Positions 54,866-64,000 of a DNA stretch of 64,000 nt are shown one piece after another. Position 1 is the stretch's first letter. Each line of letters starts with the position of its first letter. Source of the stretch: Adiantum capillus-veneris (Eukaryota > Streptophyta > Polypodiopsida > Polypodiales > Pteridaceae); assembly GCA_014529385.2 (NCBI GenBank), contig CM043960.1:117498043-117562042 (forward strand), written 5' to 3'. The notes under the pieces are model-generated. The model was not told where the DNA came from. It saw nothing but the letters and a program-made list of their open reading frames with translations, and ran no database searches. The translations under genes were made by a program, and so were the position numbers.

Positions 54866-55075
54866 CTAAATCTAATCTAATATAACGTAAATCTAAATCT
54901 AGCGTAAATAAACGTAAATCTAATTAAAAATAAACCTAAATCTAATCTAATTTAACTTAAATAAACCTAAATCTAATTTAACGTAAGTCTACATCTAACT
55001 TAATCTTTAACGTCTTTTAGGATAGTTTCCTGCGACGTTATAACTCTCTTCTTCTTGTGTGTGTGCGCGTGTGTG
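54866..55075. repeat. AT-rich direct repeat, copy 2
   Basis: Second copy of the block at 54191-54480 in the same orientation, with TAACGTCTTTTAGGATAGTTTCCT and the CTCTTCTTCTTGTGTG end. The two copies bracket the HIPP-like fragment. Confidence 0.8.
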
Positions 55076-55480
55076 GATGTGTGTGCCAATAAAAAGAGAT
55101 AAATGGTATAACCTTTCTATCACCCATGCCAAGTATGATAGATTGGTTATGCCATTTCCCTCTTGAATAATAGGTCTTGAGTTCAACTCCTCCTCGGCTA
55201 GATCTTTAGGTCTTTTAATTTTAATTAGTTTCCTACGACGTTAAATTAGTTTCTCTCTCTTTCTCTCTCAATGTGTGTGCGTTTTTTTGGATCGTATGCA
55301 TGTTTTCTCTCTCTTTTCCTCTCTCAATGTGTACGTTTTTTGTTGATGCATGTTCTCTCTCTCTTTTCCTCTCTCAATGCGTGCATTTTTTGTTTATGCA
55401 TGCTCTCTCTCTCTTTTCCTCTCTCAATGTGTGTGTGCATTCTTTGTTTATGTATGTGTGTGTGCGTTTTTGTTTATGTT

Positions 55481-55516
<36 letters not shown>

Positions 55517-55677
55517 AACACTATGTGTGTGTATGTGTGTGTGTGAGAGAGAGAGAGAGGGAGAGAGAAAGAGGGGAAGGGAACATGAGAGTGAGGAGAG
55601 GGAAGGAGCATATCTGGCTCTCCTTCCTCTCCTCGTGTGTGTGTGTGTGTTGGTGTGTGTGTCTGTGTGTGGAGAAG

Positions 55678-55720
<43 letters not shown>
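55076..55720. repeat. Low-complexity region with ~58 bp tandem repeats
   Basis: 55298-55460 holds about three copies of a unit with CTCTCTCTCTTTTCCTCTCT and CAATG.GTG.ATTTTTTGTT.ATGCATG. Then come (CT)n, (GT)n and (GA)n tracts (55483-55712). The long frames here are Leu/Ser or Cys/Val repeats from the microsatellites and are not genes. At 55160-55195, GAGTTCAACTCC resembles a pol III B box, but support for a SINE is weak. Confidence 0.75.
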
Positions 55721-55721
<1 letters not shown>

Positions 55722-55794
55722 CGTTACCTGCTCCTTGCTTGAGGGCGCCGAAAAACACAGATCTGAGATCTGAGTTTTTGGGCGTGCTCTGTTA

Positions 55795-55929
55795 TTTTTT
55801 TAGCCCAGTCAGCGTCGCTATGAGCGTCGCAAATTTACAAAGAAATTGCGACGCTCATAGCGACGCCGGGATTTTTTTTTTTGAGCGTCGCTGTGTGAGC
55901 GTCGCTAATATGAATAGCCTCTTGTAGTG
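55795..55929. repeat. CACTA right subterminal repeats and terminus
   Basis: GCGTCGCTATGAGCGTCGC, GCGACGCTCATAGCGACGCC and GAGCGTCGCT motifs lie close to the end, which reads CCTCTTGTAGTG (CACTACAAGAGG in complement). It matches the left subterminal motif set, but the outermost bases differ. Confidence 0.88.
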
Positions 55930-58206
55930 GTTTGCCTCAATCGAGCCTCAGGAAACTTAAGTAATACCCAATCATTTTCTTTAAATGCTAAGGCCCTTCT
56001 GTGATTGTCACAGCAAATAGCTTTTTGCCTTTGTTGAGAGATGGATATAGCCTCCTTAATCTTTTGAAAATATTCTTGTAGGTCACGGCTATACTCATAG
56101 GCAACAAAGATCTTCTCATGTACTTTAAGTAGCAAGTGACTTTTAGGTCTTCCCTCAATGATTTCAAAAGGTGCTTTTCCTTAGAAGTATGGACAGTATT
56201 ATTTTATGCATACTCTACAAGAGGTAAGTACTTTTCCTATTGTGAGCATTGATCTACTTCTGTAACATAAGTCTTTAGTAAATCGAGTATCGTGAGATTG
56301 GCTATCTCACTTTGGCCATCCGTTTGTAGGTGATAGGCCGAAGAGAAATTCAATCTTGTACCTAGATTTTCAAAGAGACCTTTCCAAAAATTAATGGTCA
56401 TTCTAGGATCTCTATTTGACACAATGGATGTTGGCAATCCCTGGTGTTTGAAAATCTGAGATATGAAGAGAGTTGCCATTTGGTGTGCCTTAATAGTCTT
56501 TTTGACAGGAATAAAGTGTGCTTGCTTGCTGAACCTCTCAACTATTGTCCATATTCTCGTATCCCCATGGATAGACTTGGGTAATCCAAAGATAAAATCC
56601 ATGGATAATACTCTCCCATGGTGAATTTGGGATAGGCAATGGCTGGAGTAATCCAGGTTGCTTCCCTCTATCATACTTAGTCTTTTGGCATACCACACAT
56701 TTTGAAGCATACTCTTGTATGTCCACTTTCATGGTAGGCCAATATAAATATGTCTCTACTCCTCGGAGAGTAGGTTGAATGCCTCTATGCCCCGCATAGG
56801 GAGGAGTATGGGATTCATACATAACTTTCTCACGAAGGGAGTGGGTAACACATAGCCTATTTCCATGGAGAAGATAACCATCCTGCAAGATGAATGGTTC
56901 CTCTTTCTTCCCCAAAGCAAGGGCTGACATTACATCTTTAAAGTCAGGGTCAATGGCATACTCATCTATCATAGAAAATAGATCATTGTGAGTAGCTATA
57001 GACACCGCATTAACTTTTGGTCGTCGTGAAAGTGCATTGGCCACTTGATTGTGCTTACCAACAATGTGAGAAATATGAAATTAAATTGCAAAAGAAAATT
57101 TGGTCACATCATTTGTTTGTTGAAAAGCTTGGTTTGTATCATGAAGTACTTTGAGACTTTGGTGGTCTGTTTGTAAAATAAATGAAGTCCCCAATAGAAA
57201 GTGCTCCCATGTGTCTACGGCATGTAGAGCAGCTAAAAGCTCTTTTTCATAAATGCCCAAGACTTGTTCATCCACATTGAGCCTTCGGCTCTCATATGTT
57301 ATGGCATGCCCTTCTTGGAGCAAGACTACTCCAAGGCAATCACCACAAGCATCACATTGGACCTCAAATGGCTTTGAGAGACACGGAAGCATAAGGAATG
57401 GTTGGGAGGTAAGCTTCTCTTTGAGCTTGTCAAAAGAATTTTGCTCCTTAGCAGTCCATGAATACTTAACATTCTTCTTTGTTAAGTCATGTAATGGTCC
57501 TACGATTTGAGAGAATTTTTCTATGAAGCGTCTATAGTATGCACACATACCAATAAGCTTCTTAGCTCATGTAGATTCCTTGGATTAGGCCATGCTTTTA
57601 TTACCTCTAACTTTGATGGATCCATATGGATACCATCTTGAGAGATAATATGACCTAAGTATTGAATCTCTTGAAGATGATACTTTTCTTTTGATTGATA
57701 AAAAGCTTGTTCTCCCTCAATGCTTGAAAAATCAGTCGGAGATGTTGCTTGTGTTCCTCCAAGGACTTGGAGTAGATGATGATATCATCAAAGAACACTC
57801 CAGTGAATTTGTGGCAGGGTCGAAAGCTTTTCTCCATTAAACAATTGGATGTGGCTGGTGTATTAGTCAAGCCAAAAGGCATGACTAGATATTCATAAAG
57901 ACCAAACGTTGTACGAAACGCGATCTTTAGGATATCTTCATCCACTATCCTTACTTGATGACTCTTTGATGATAGCCACTTTTAAGGTCAATCGTACTAA
58001 ACTAGGTAAATCCTTGTAGCTTATCAAACAGATCTTCTACTTGAGGCACGGGAATTTTTTTTTCGATAGTGATGTGGTTTACTGCTCGATAGTCCGCACA
58101 CATACGATATGTACCATCTTTCTTTTGCACTAAAAGGATTGGAGAGCAAAAGGGAGAGGATAGGCCTCACCATCCCTTTGTCTACCAATTCTTGTACTTG
58201 TCTCAT
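55930..58206 (-). pseudogene. C' pol: RT, RNase H, integrase
   Basis: From the right: RT start (MRQVQELVDKGMVRP, 58024-58206), palm (MPFGLTNTPATSNCLMEKSF, GVFFDDIIIYSKSLEEH, 57655-57945), connection and RNase H (MCAYYRRFIEKFSQ, VQCDACGDCLGVVLLQEGH, 57081-57548; VANALSRRP with ADALSR changed to ANALSR), integrase HHCC (PPYAGHRGIQPTLRG, CVVCQKTK), DDE core (SMDFIFGLPKSIHG, IVSNRDPRM with SDRD changed to SNRD, GQSEIANLTI, 56237-56710) and the tail to 55930. The catalytic D-to-N changes and at least four frame breaks show decay. The 58207-58389 stretch continues the RT upstream region. Confidence 0.87.
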
Positions 58207-58514
58207 GAGCTCCTCTTGTTGAGCTTGGGAAACTTAAGGAGGCTTGTTAGGCGGTGAGCTTCTTGGTAGGAGCTCAATTTGATGGTCATCATCCCCTCAT
58301 TTTGGAGGTAAGTCCATAGGGATATCATCGATGAATACATCTTGGAATCCTTTTAGAAAATTAGACAAGTCTAACTCTCCTTGATTCCTACTAAAAGGGC
58401 GGTGGTAATGCGTGTGCTAGTCTCCACCCAACCGTGCTATCTTATAGCCTTCCCCTAGCTTACACACTGTCCGGCTGTGCCGGTGGCCTTGCCCGTAGGA
58501 CCCATGTCCTTACA

Positions 58515-60214
58515 TTACCCCCCCCTTGGAGAATCATTTTTGTCCTTGAAAATGAACGTAGGAAAATGTTTCTTAAGTGCGGAGACATTCTCCCATGTAG
58601 AACCTTCTTCAGGTCTATCTAGCCATTTTACCAACACCTGTCGTCTGACATGTTGTCTGGTGCGAAGCTCATGAGAATCCAAAATCTTTTCGGGCTCATG
58701 AGGGATGCTTGGCGGTTTGATAAGGTCAACTAACACACCTGCGTCAATGAGATTATCATTCTGTCCTAGCTGTTTTCGTAAACGGCTAACATGAAAAACA
58801 GGATGAACTCGTGAGTGCTCTGGAAGAGCTAACTTATAGGCCACTTGACCTATACGTTTGAGAATGGTAAACGGTCCACAATAGTGTGGTGAAGGTTTTG
58901 CAACTTTTCCCGTCTTCAAAATTTTTGAATGCTCCGAAACCTTGAGGAGAACCTTGTCTCCTTCTTTGATAGTAGCAAGACAACGATGCTCATCTACGTA
59001 CTTCTTATATCGATCTTGGGCTTGCTTAACATTCTGTCTAGCAACTCGAAGCATGTCAAAATGGTCTTCGAGAAAATCCTTCGCTTGTTGTATCTTCTCC
59101 TTAGCCAACCCCACCGTAACGGGTGATCTCGATTGAAATCCACATAAAAGCATAAATGGACTAAACCCTGTAGTCACATGCTTATTATGAGCAAATGCCA
59201 ATATAAGTAAGTAGTTTTCCCAATTGGTTTTCTTCTTGCTAACGTACGCTTGTAGAATATCCTCTAGCACTTGATTAACTCTTTTGGTTTGACCATTTGT
59301 TTCTGGATGATTAGTCGTACTTAGATTAAGTTTAGTTTTCAACTTTTGAAACACAGCTCTCTAGAAGTGATTATCAAACTTTCGATCTCTGTCACTAATG
59401 ATACTAGCTGGAAGACCGTAGAGTCTATATATATGCTCTACAAATAGCCGTGCTAATTCCAATGTCTTAACCGTAGTCTTAGTGGGAATGAATCGACCCA
59501 TCTTTGTGAGACGGTCTACAATTACCCATATGGCATCATGGCCACAATTTGTAGTAGGTAATCCTACTACAAAATCCATAGAGATACTCTCCCGCTTACC
59601 TTGTGGAATCTCTAAAGGATGTAAAAGGCCACCTACCTTGAGGTGCTCTGCCTTATTAACTTGGTCGGGTTGGCAGTTTAGTACGTACTCTTGAACATCA
59701 TGATATAATCCTCGCCAATAAAATTTCCGTCGAACTAAGGCATACGTCTTACGAATACCTGGATGACCAACACTTAGACTATCGTGACACTCAAATAAGA
59801 TTTGGCACCTAGTGTCTGATTCCTTTGGCATACTCTACCCTTGTGGAGTAAGTAACCATCAATAATGGAATTTTTTTTCCATTGCTTAAGCTCTTCCTGA
59901 GTAGGGGTGGAGCTTTGTGTGTTGGAGTTTTTATCCGCGCGTGCAGAGACATGTTGATCTGATTGACAGACATGTGAGTGTGAGGGACCCCTTTTTAAAA
60001 CTGCACTCCACACTTTAGCGTGTGATTGATCTTGTGCACACTTGCCACGTAATGATTCCAAAAATCCACTCTTTATTTCTGTGAAAGCAAGTGAAATAAT
60101 ATGAGGCATCCGACTTAGTGCATCCTCTACTACATTATATCTCCCCTTGCAATATTGTAGCTTACAGTCATAATCTTGAAGGATTTCTGCCCATCTAGCT
60201 TTACCGCCCTTCAA
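58515..60214 (-). pseudogene. Family D integrase with chromodomain and RNase H tail
   Basis: RNase H end (ILQDYDCKLQYCKGRYNVVE, DALSRMP, 60214-59774). Integrase HHCC (CHDSLSVGHPGIRKTYALVR, then NCQPDQ where a second Cys is expected), DDE core (SMDFVVGLPTTNCGHDAIWV, SDRDRKFDNHF, 59361-59831). A stop at 59361 separates the last part: TTNHPETNGQTKRVNQVLED, GPFTILKRIGQVAYKLALPE, and a chromodomain RRQVLVKWLDRPEEGSTWEN ending at 58515. The third catalytic residue falls in NGQTKRVN, where NGQTERVN is usual, so E has become K. It is non-functional. Confidence 0.87.
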
Positions 60215-60400
60215 GTCCGTTTGAGTAGTAAACCATTTGATATTCTCATGGTCAAAAACTACTTCAAACTCGGCACCATATAAATAGTGTCGCCACTTTC
60301 GTAAAGCGTGAATTATGGCATAGAGATCTCTCTCATAGACAAAATAAATTTGTTGAGCTCTATCTAACTTTTTACCTTCAAAGGCTATAGGTCGTACCTC
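60215..60400 (-). pseudogene. Family D RNase H middle, degraded
   Basis: The minus strand here continues RNase H in broken frames (FVYERDLYAIIHAL-like and RHYLYGAEFEVVFDHENIKW-like patches), linking the RNase H start at 60401 to the tail at 60214. Stops at 60400 and near 60230 interrupt it. Confidence 0.6.
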
Positions 60401-62180
60401 CTAGAGAAGTACCACACCAATTGCTTTATCACTAGCATCAATCTCTACCACAAACGGCTTAAGTGGGTCAACAATTGTTAGGATGGGAGCAGTGGCTATA
60501 GCTACCTTGAGCTGTTCAAAATTGAGTTTTTGAGCTTCTTTCCTAGAAAAGGTCTTACCTTTTGCTTTAAGTTGATATGTCATAGGAACAATGACTTTGG
60601 CATAATCACGAATATACTGTCAATAAAATCCAGCTATGCCAAAGAATATTTGAAGCTCCTCAACTATGTTGGGATGTGGCCATCGGAGAATGGTAGCGAC
60701 CTTGTCAGTGTCCATCTTGATGCCAGAATAAATGATCACATGACCGAGGTAATGTATCTCTGTTATAAAGAAATTGCACTTGCTTTGCTTAGCATACAGA
60801 GCGTGAGCTCGTAGGTGTTCAAACATTAATCGTAAGCGTTCTATGTGCTCATCTTCAGTCTTGCTGTAAATGAGAATGTCATTAAGGAAAACCACAACAA
60901 ATTTTCCAAGATAGGGACGTAAGACACTATCCATGAGTGTCATAAATGTAGCTGGAGCATTGGTTAAACCAAAAGGCATAACCAAAAATTCAAAAATGCC
61001 CGAACCGTGTTCTAAAGGCAGTTTTGTGAGATATCTTGTAGAAGGATACGCACCTGGTGGTATCCTGAACGAAGATTTATCTTGCAAAAGGATACGCACC
61101 TGGTGGTATCCTAAACGAAGATCTATCTTTGTATAGTATCTTGCCCCATGGAGTTGATCAAACAACTCATCCACTCGAGGCAGAGGATACTTGTTCTTAA
61201 TGGTTATTGCGTTTAATCCACAATAATCTATGCACATGCGCATAGTACCATCTTTCTTTTTTACCAATAGAATTGGTGATGCCCAAGGCAAAGTGCTAGG
61301 TCTAATGAAACCATGGGCGAGGTAGTCAGCCAACTGACTCAACCTCCTTGGCTTCTTTAGCACTCATACGATAAGGTGGTTTACTCACCAGTTTAGTGCC
61401 TGGTAAGACATCTATGACATGCTGCACATCACGTGTAGGGGGTAAACCCGGTGGTAAATCACTTGAGAATACATCACTATAATCCGTGAGTAAGTGAGTC
61501 AGCTTTTGCTGTGCAAAAGGAGAAAGTAAACTAGAGTTATGCTGGGATGGAGAATCTTGTAATTCCTGTAATGTTTGTTTCACAGCAGTTGCACGTTGCT
61601 CAGCAGAATTAAAACTGAGAGCACTTTGCTCGTTAGATTTGTTAACACTTTGCTTATCATTAGAATTCATTTCACTTTCCATACCATTACTAGAATTCAT
61701 AGCACTTTGCTCTTGAGAATTCACAAGACTTGGAGACAAGCAATAACACAAAAAGACTTCATCTATTAAATATGCTTTCTGCGAAATAGAAAGCTCGGCT
61801 GTACATATAAGAGGTGCAGATGGTATATTTTTGTCACCAAGCAAAAACACATGCTTACCATTGGCCATGAAGGATAAGGAGTTGTGTTCATAACTAGTGT
61901 GCAATGTGTTTCCTAAACTATGCAGCCTCTCCCGTCAGAAAACTACATTAGCACGGTCCATGTTCATAACTTGAAAGTCAAGGGTCATCATATGATCTTG
62001 AACAATAAGCTCAACCCCTTGAACTACTGTGTCCCATACTTCTTTATCATTCCTAGACATCTGCTCTACCACATACTTGTGAGAGCAGGGAGTCTGTGTA
62101 AGCTTCAGTTCAGGAAGTTATGAGTTGCACCATCATCCACTAAAATACGAACACGTTGTTCGTTAATAGTGCCATGCATG
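60401..62180 (-). pseudogene. Family D protease, RT and RNase H start
   Basis: Protease remnant near 62110-62180 reads ILVDDGATHNFLN, where DSGA is usual. A long linker (61326-61904) contains repeated NSNGMESEMNSNDKQSVNKS-type sequence. [55 protein letters not shown] and [11 protein letters not shown], with the catalytic FxDD changed to FLND (60620-61363). RNase H start: FVVEIDASDKAIGVVLL (60401-60583). A 36-39 bp tandem duplication at 61043-61125 inserts residues after HQVRI. Several stops and shifts make it a pseudogene. Confidence 0.85.
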
Positions 62181-62184
62181 CAAA

Positions 62185-63419
62185 TCAAATCATGGGACCA
62201 AAGGTGGGCTGCCACATTGAAGCAGTCACACAACACTTGTGCTTTTCTTCCTTATGAAGAACCTCTACAACATAATATTTAGGAGATGAATCTAATGTGA
62301 GGCGTTGCACCGTGCGCATGGCCTTTTCTTTGCCTTGCAAAAGAGGACAATCTTTCTTGTTATTTTCGAAAGACATCTAAAACACAAATTGTCTTTCTTT
62401 GCACGCTCAAAATCAGCAGTGCTGAGAGACCCACGTGGAGTATCTCGTGATTGCTTAGGCTTCTTAGCCTCTTGTGGGCGTGGAGAGGTAGATTGTCTCT
62501 TATTTCTCTTGGAACGTGTGGGAGATCTACCTCGCCATTGGCTATTAGCCACATTGCTCTTAGAAATTTTTTTCTTAGAGTAGGGAACATTTCCCTTCCT
62601 CTCTTGGTCATCATCATATCTTTGGGCATGACCGATGGCTTCTTCCAAAGTTTTTGGATGTTGGGTCTTGACATGAAGACGACAGTCTTTGTCAAGACCC
62701 CTATTAAAACCCCGTATCTTTTGGAATTCATCTAGACCTTCTAGTTTTAATACGATTTTGTAATACTTCAAAAGGTACTCTATGAGAGAGAGGCCAGACA
62801 TGTGGCATGCATCCCATGCTAACCAATTCTTATCTTCTTCATTGGAACGTACCCAAGACGGAGGACGAGCATCTACTGGAAATGTCATCCACCACTTATA
62901 GGCCTTGCCTTTAAGAGATAGACTTGTTTCCACAGTCGTCTTTATATCCGGGGTGTGTCTCAACCTATGATTATCACTCCATTTGTGTAAAAACGTATTG
63001 ACCACATCCTTGTTGCAATCACTTTCTTCCCCGTGAAACTCAAGAATGGTGATATTCTTAAGCAATGCACTGCTACCTTCTGCATCTTCTGAAGCACTTG
63101 TCTCTTGGACTCCTTGAGTTGTGCGAGCTTGGTTTCCTTGAACCTTGCCACTTGTGGCTCCTTGAGCCATTTGTGAGTTCATAAATTTCACAAGTAGCTC
63201 AGTAAGATTTGTAACATTTGCATTGAGTGCAGAGAGGTTGCGTTCAAGTACGCTTTGACGATTTTCCAAAGTCTTGAAAGCAACCTTATCTACAAGGCCA
63301 TGATCTCCTAGATCATCATCGTCATGGATATTAGTGTCAGCAGCACCCGTGGTGTCCTGATTTTGATCTACGTGCTCAAAATCAAAAGTGTGCATAGGTG
63401 GGATATTCTCACTCGCCAT
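62185..63419 (-). pseudogene. Family D gag
   Basis: ATG at 63419 (MASENIPPMHTFDFEHVDQN) is chosen over an ATG three codons upstream; either is possible. An acidic N-terminus and a coiled segment (SVLERNLSALNANVTNLTEL) precede the capsid domain (SLSLKGKAYKWWMTFPVDAR, YYKIVLKLEGLDEFQKIRGF, LDKDCRLHVKTQHPKTLEEA), then a basic Arg/Ser tail and a zinc-knuckle region starting LCFRCL. A shift near 62385 splits the knuckle from NNKKDCPLLQ. Apart from that break the gag frame is open for 370 codons, the best preserved part of family D. Confidence 0.85.
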
Positions 63420-63427
63420 GGTAAACA

Positions 63428-63780
63428 CACACTAATGTAAAGAGAGAAAAAATCGTCAACTTGTACCTTGTAAAGCTTGAAGTCTTTGTGTTTTTTATGC
63501 TTGGCGATTTGCGTCGCATGTGAATCTTGCCTTGCAAAAATTATAGCGCTTCACGTGTTGTTTGTCGTAAGAACACCTTCGTGGATTCTTCACAAAAACT
63601 CGTCATTTTTGTGAAGGCTTTTGTTCACTTTGAAGCTACCTCCTTGAGGAAAAAAGAATAATCGGAGGAAAACTTGTCTTCCTCCAAGAAGTGAAAAGTA
63701 AGGGTGAAACTACTTCCTTGAAGTTTGAAGCTTTTTCTTTCCTTCTAGCTTTCTTGTCAACACAAGTATGCTATCTTTCA
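63428..63780 (-). other. Family D 5' leader
   Basis: AT-rich non-coding sequence upstream of gag. It includes repeated CTTCCTCC/CTACTTCCTTGAAG-type motifs (63635-63725). No primer site or LTR edge is visible, so the LTR must lie further right. Confidence 0.5.
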
Positions 63781-63789
63781 TTGTTATAC

Positions 63790-64000
63790 ACAATAAGACT
63801 CAATATCTTGATGGTAAAGTGTTGGCCTCTTACCCTCATGGGGTGGGTTCAACCCTCCTTCATGCAAGGGTTAAGCGGGCCTTCCTACGTGCATATCCAC
63901 GAAAGCTTTCGGAGCCTCGGTGCTGTAGAGTTGTCGGCCGAGTTTGCCTTGGTCGCTTGCCTTAGTCGCACACGGCATAGGTGGTATCTGCATTCGCGCA
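63790..64000 (+). mobile_element. Possible tRNA-derived SINE head
   Basis: TGGTAAAGTGTTGG (A-box-like, about 63812) and GGTTCAACCC (B-box, about 63846) are spaced as in tRNA-related SINEs, with the intervening CCTCTTACCCTCATGGGG resembling the anticodon-arm region. The unit runs off the window edge, so no tail or target duplication can be checked. It lies in the family D leader. Confidence 0.4.

Larger units (their letters stand above)
47922..55929 (-). mobile_element. CACTA (En/Spm) DNA transposon
   Basis: The right end reads CACTACAAGAGG in reverse complement, the canonical plant CACTA terminus. The left end is CACTGTTAGCGACGG, a variant. Both ends carry many GCGTCGC/TAGCGACG subterminal motifs in both orientations. 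Inside are a TNPA/Transposase_24-like gene and a TNP2 gene, both minus strand, plus a captured gene fragment. Length is 8008 bp. Insertion in the C' integrase ORF is certain from the split frame. No clean 3 bp target duplication is visible; flanks are TGA and GTT. Confidence 0.92.
45775..58389 (-). mobile_element. C' Ty3/gypsy element, split by CACTA
   Basis: A second family C-type chromovirus: 3' LTR, integrase C-terminus (47514-47921), the CACTA insertion (47922-55929), then integrase, RNase H and RT (55930-58206) and the inter-domain region to 58389. The two integrase parts correspond to adjacent codons of the intact family C pol around residues 560-570. It breaks at 58389 into the family D LTR. 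Gag and protease are missing. Confidence 0.88.
58390..63427 (-). mobile_element. Family D Ty3/gypsy chromovirus (partial)
   Basis: 58390-58514 is the end of an LTR (…CATGTCCTTACA), followed by a polypurine tract in complement (TTACCCCCCCCTTGG). Internal coding is integrase-chromodomain, RNase H, RT, protease and gag on the minus strand. Gag starts at 63419 with leader beyond. The 5' LTR is not seen and presumably lies right of the window. It is unlike families A and C in sequence. Confidence 0.88.

Noticed and set aside
55085-55205. A second SINE inside the CACTA element
   Set aside because: Only a weak B-box-like GAGTTCAACTCC is visible, with no convincing A box or tail.
55271-55773. 166-codon and similar frames rich in Leu/Ser/Cys/Val
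   Set aside because: They are translations of CT, GT and GA microsatellites and of a 58 bp tandem repeat, with no independent sign of coding.
63800-63875. A functional tRNA gene
   Set aside because: The acceptor stem and a proper anticodon arm cannot be drawn; only pol III box-like motifs are present, as in SINEs.
1-64000. CRISPR arrays, bacterial operons, rRNA genes
   Set aside because: No regularly spaced short repeats with unique spacers, no Shine-Dalgarno-led gene clusters, and no rRNA sequence were seen.

Overview
This window is nuclear DNA of a seed plant with a large, repeat-rich genome, most likely an angiosperm. The evidence is plant-type chromodomain Ty3/gypsy retrotransposons with initiator-tRNA-Met primer sites, a plant L1-type LINE, an 8 kb CACTA (En/Spm) transposon with TNP2-class proteins, and one exon of a plant purine-synthesis gene with a GTAAGT splice donor. 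No bacterial operon, CRISPR array or rRNA is present. Nearly everything is transposon; I see only one convincing host gene (PUR5, minus strand, exon at 41708-41975).

Layout. 1-7031 is a + strand LINE with broken ORF1 and ORF2, abutting a solo piece of retroelement family B. 7032-40711 is a nest of LTR retrotransposons. Four families are defined here by their own termini. Family A is a Ty3/gypsy chromovirus with LTRs TGTAACAG...TTTGTGACA in window orientation. Family B has LTRs TGTAAGG/TGTTAGG...TGTCACGTGACA and no recognisable pol. Family C is a chromovirus with LTRs TGTAACATTT...TTATGACA. Family D is a chromovirus at the right end. The nest can be unpacked from its junctions: B0 (+ strand fragment) holds A0, A0 holds B1, B1 holds A1 (TSD AAGCG), A1 holds B2 (TSD CCTGT/CATGT), the 5' LTR of B2 holds A2 (TSD TGACT), and A2 holds C. 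From A0 inwards these elements read on the minus strand.

40712-41260 is a TA-rich inverted-repeat structure. 41260-44700 is the least TE-like part: the PUR5 exon, its CT-rich 5' leader, a three-copy 130 bp tandem array and unassigned ORFs. 44720-58389 is a second, older family C-type element (C') split by the CACTA transposon at 47922-55929. The CACTA element carries a TNPA/Transposase_24-like gene, a TNP2 gene with a premature stop, GCGTCGC-rich subterminal repeats, and a broken heavy-metal-associated (HIPP-like) gene fragment lying between direct AT-rich repeats. 58390-64000 is the family D chromovirus with gag and pol degraded by stops and frameshifts, and a tRNA-like SINE head in its leader.

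How the parts relate. Families A, C and D encode or once encoded gag, protease, RT, RNase H and chromodomain integrase. Family B encodes none of these. It carries a conserved acidic/coiled protein of unknown function and shares the TGTCAC LTR terminus and Met-tRNA primer site with family A, so it may have been mobilised in trans by A. Most coding sequences are pseudogenes; the family C pol ORF (25849-27954) is the best preserved.
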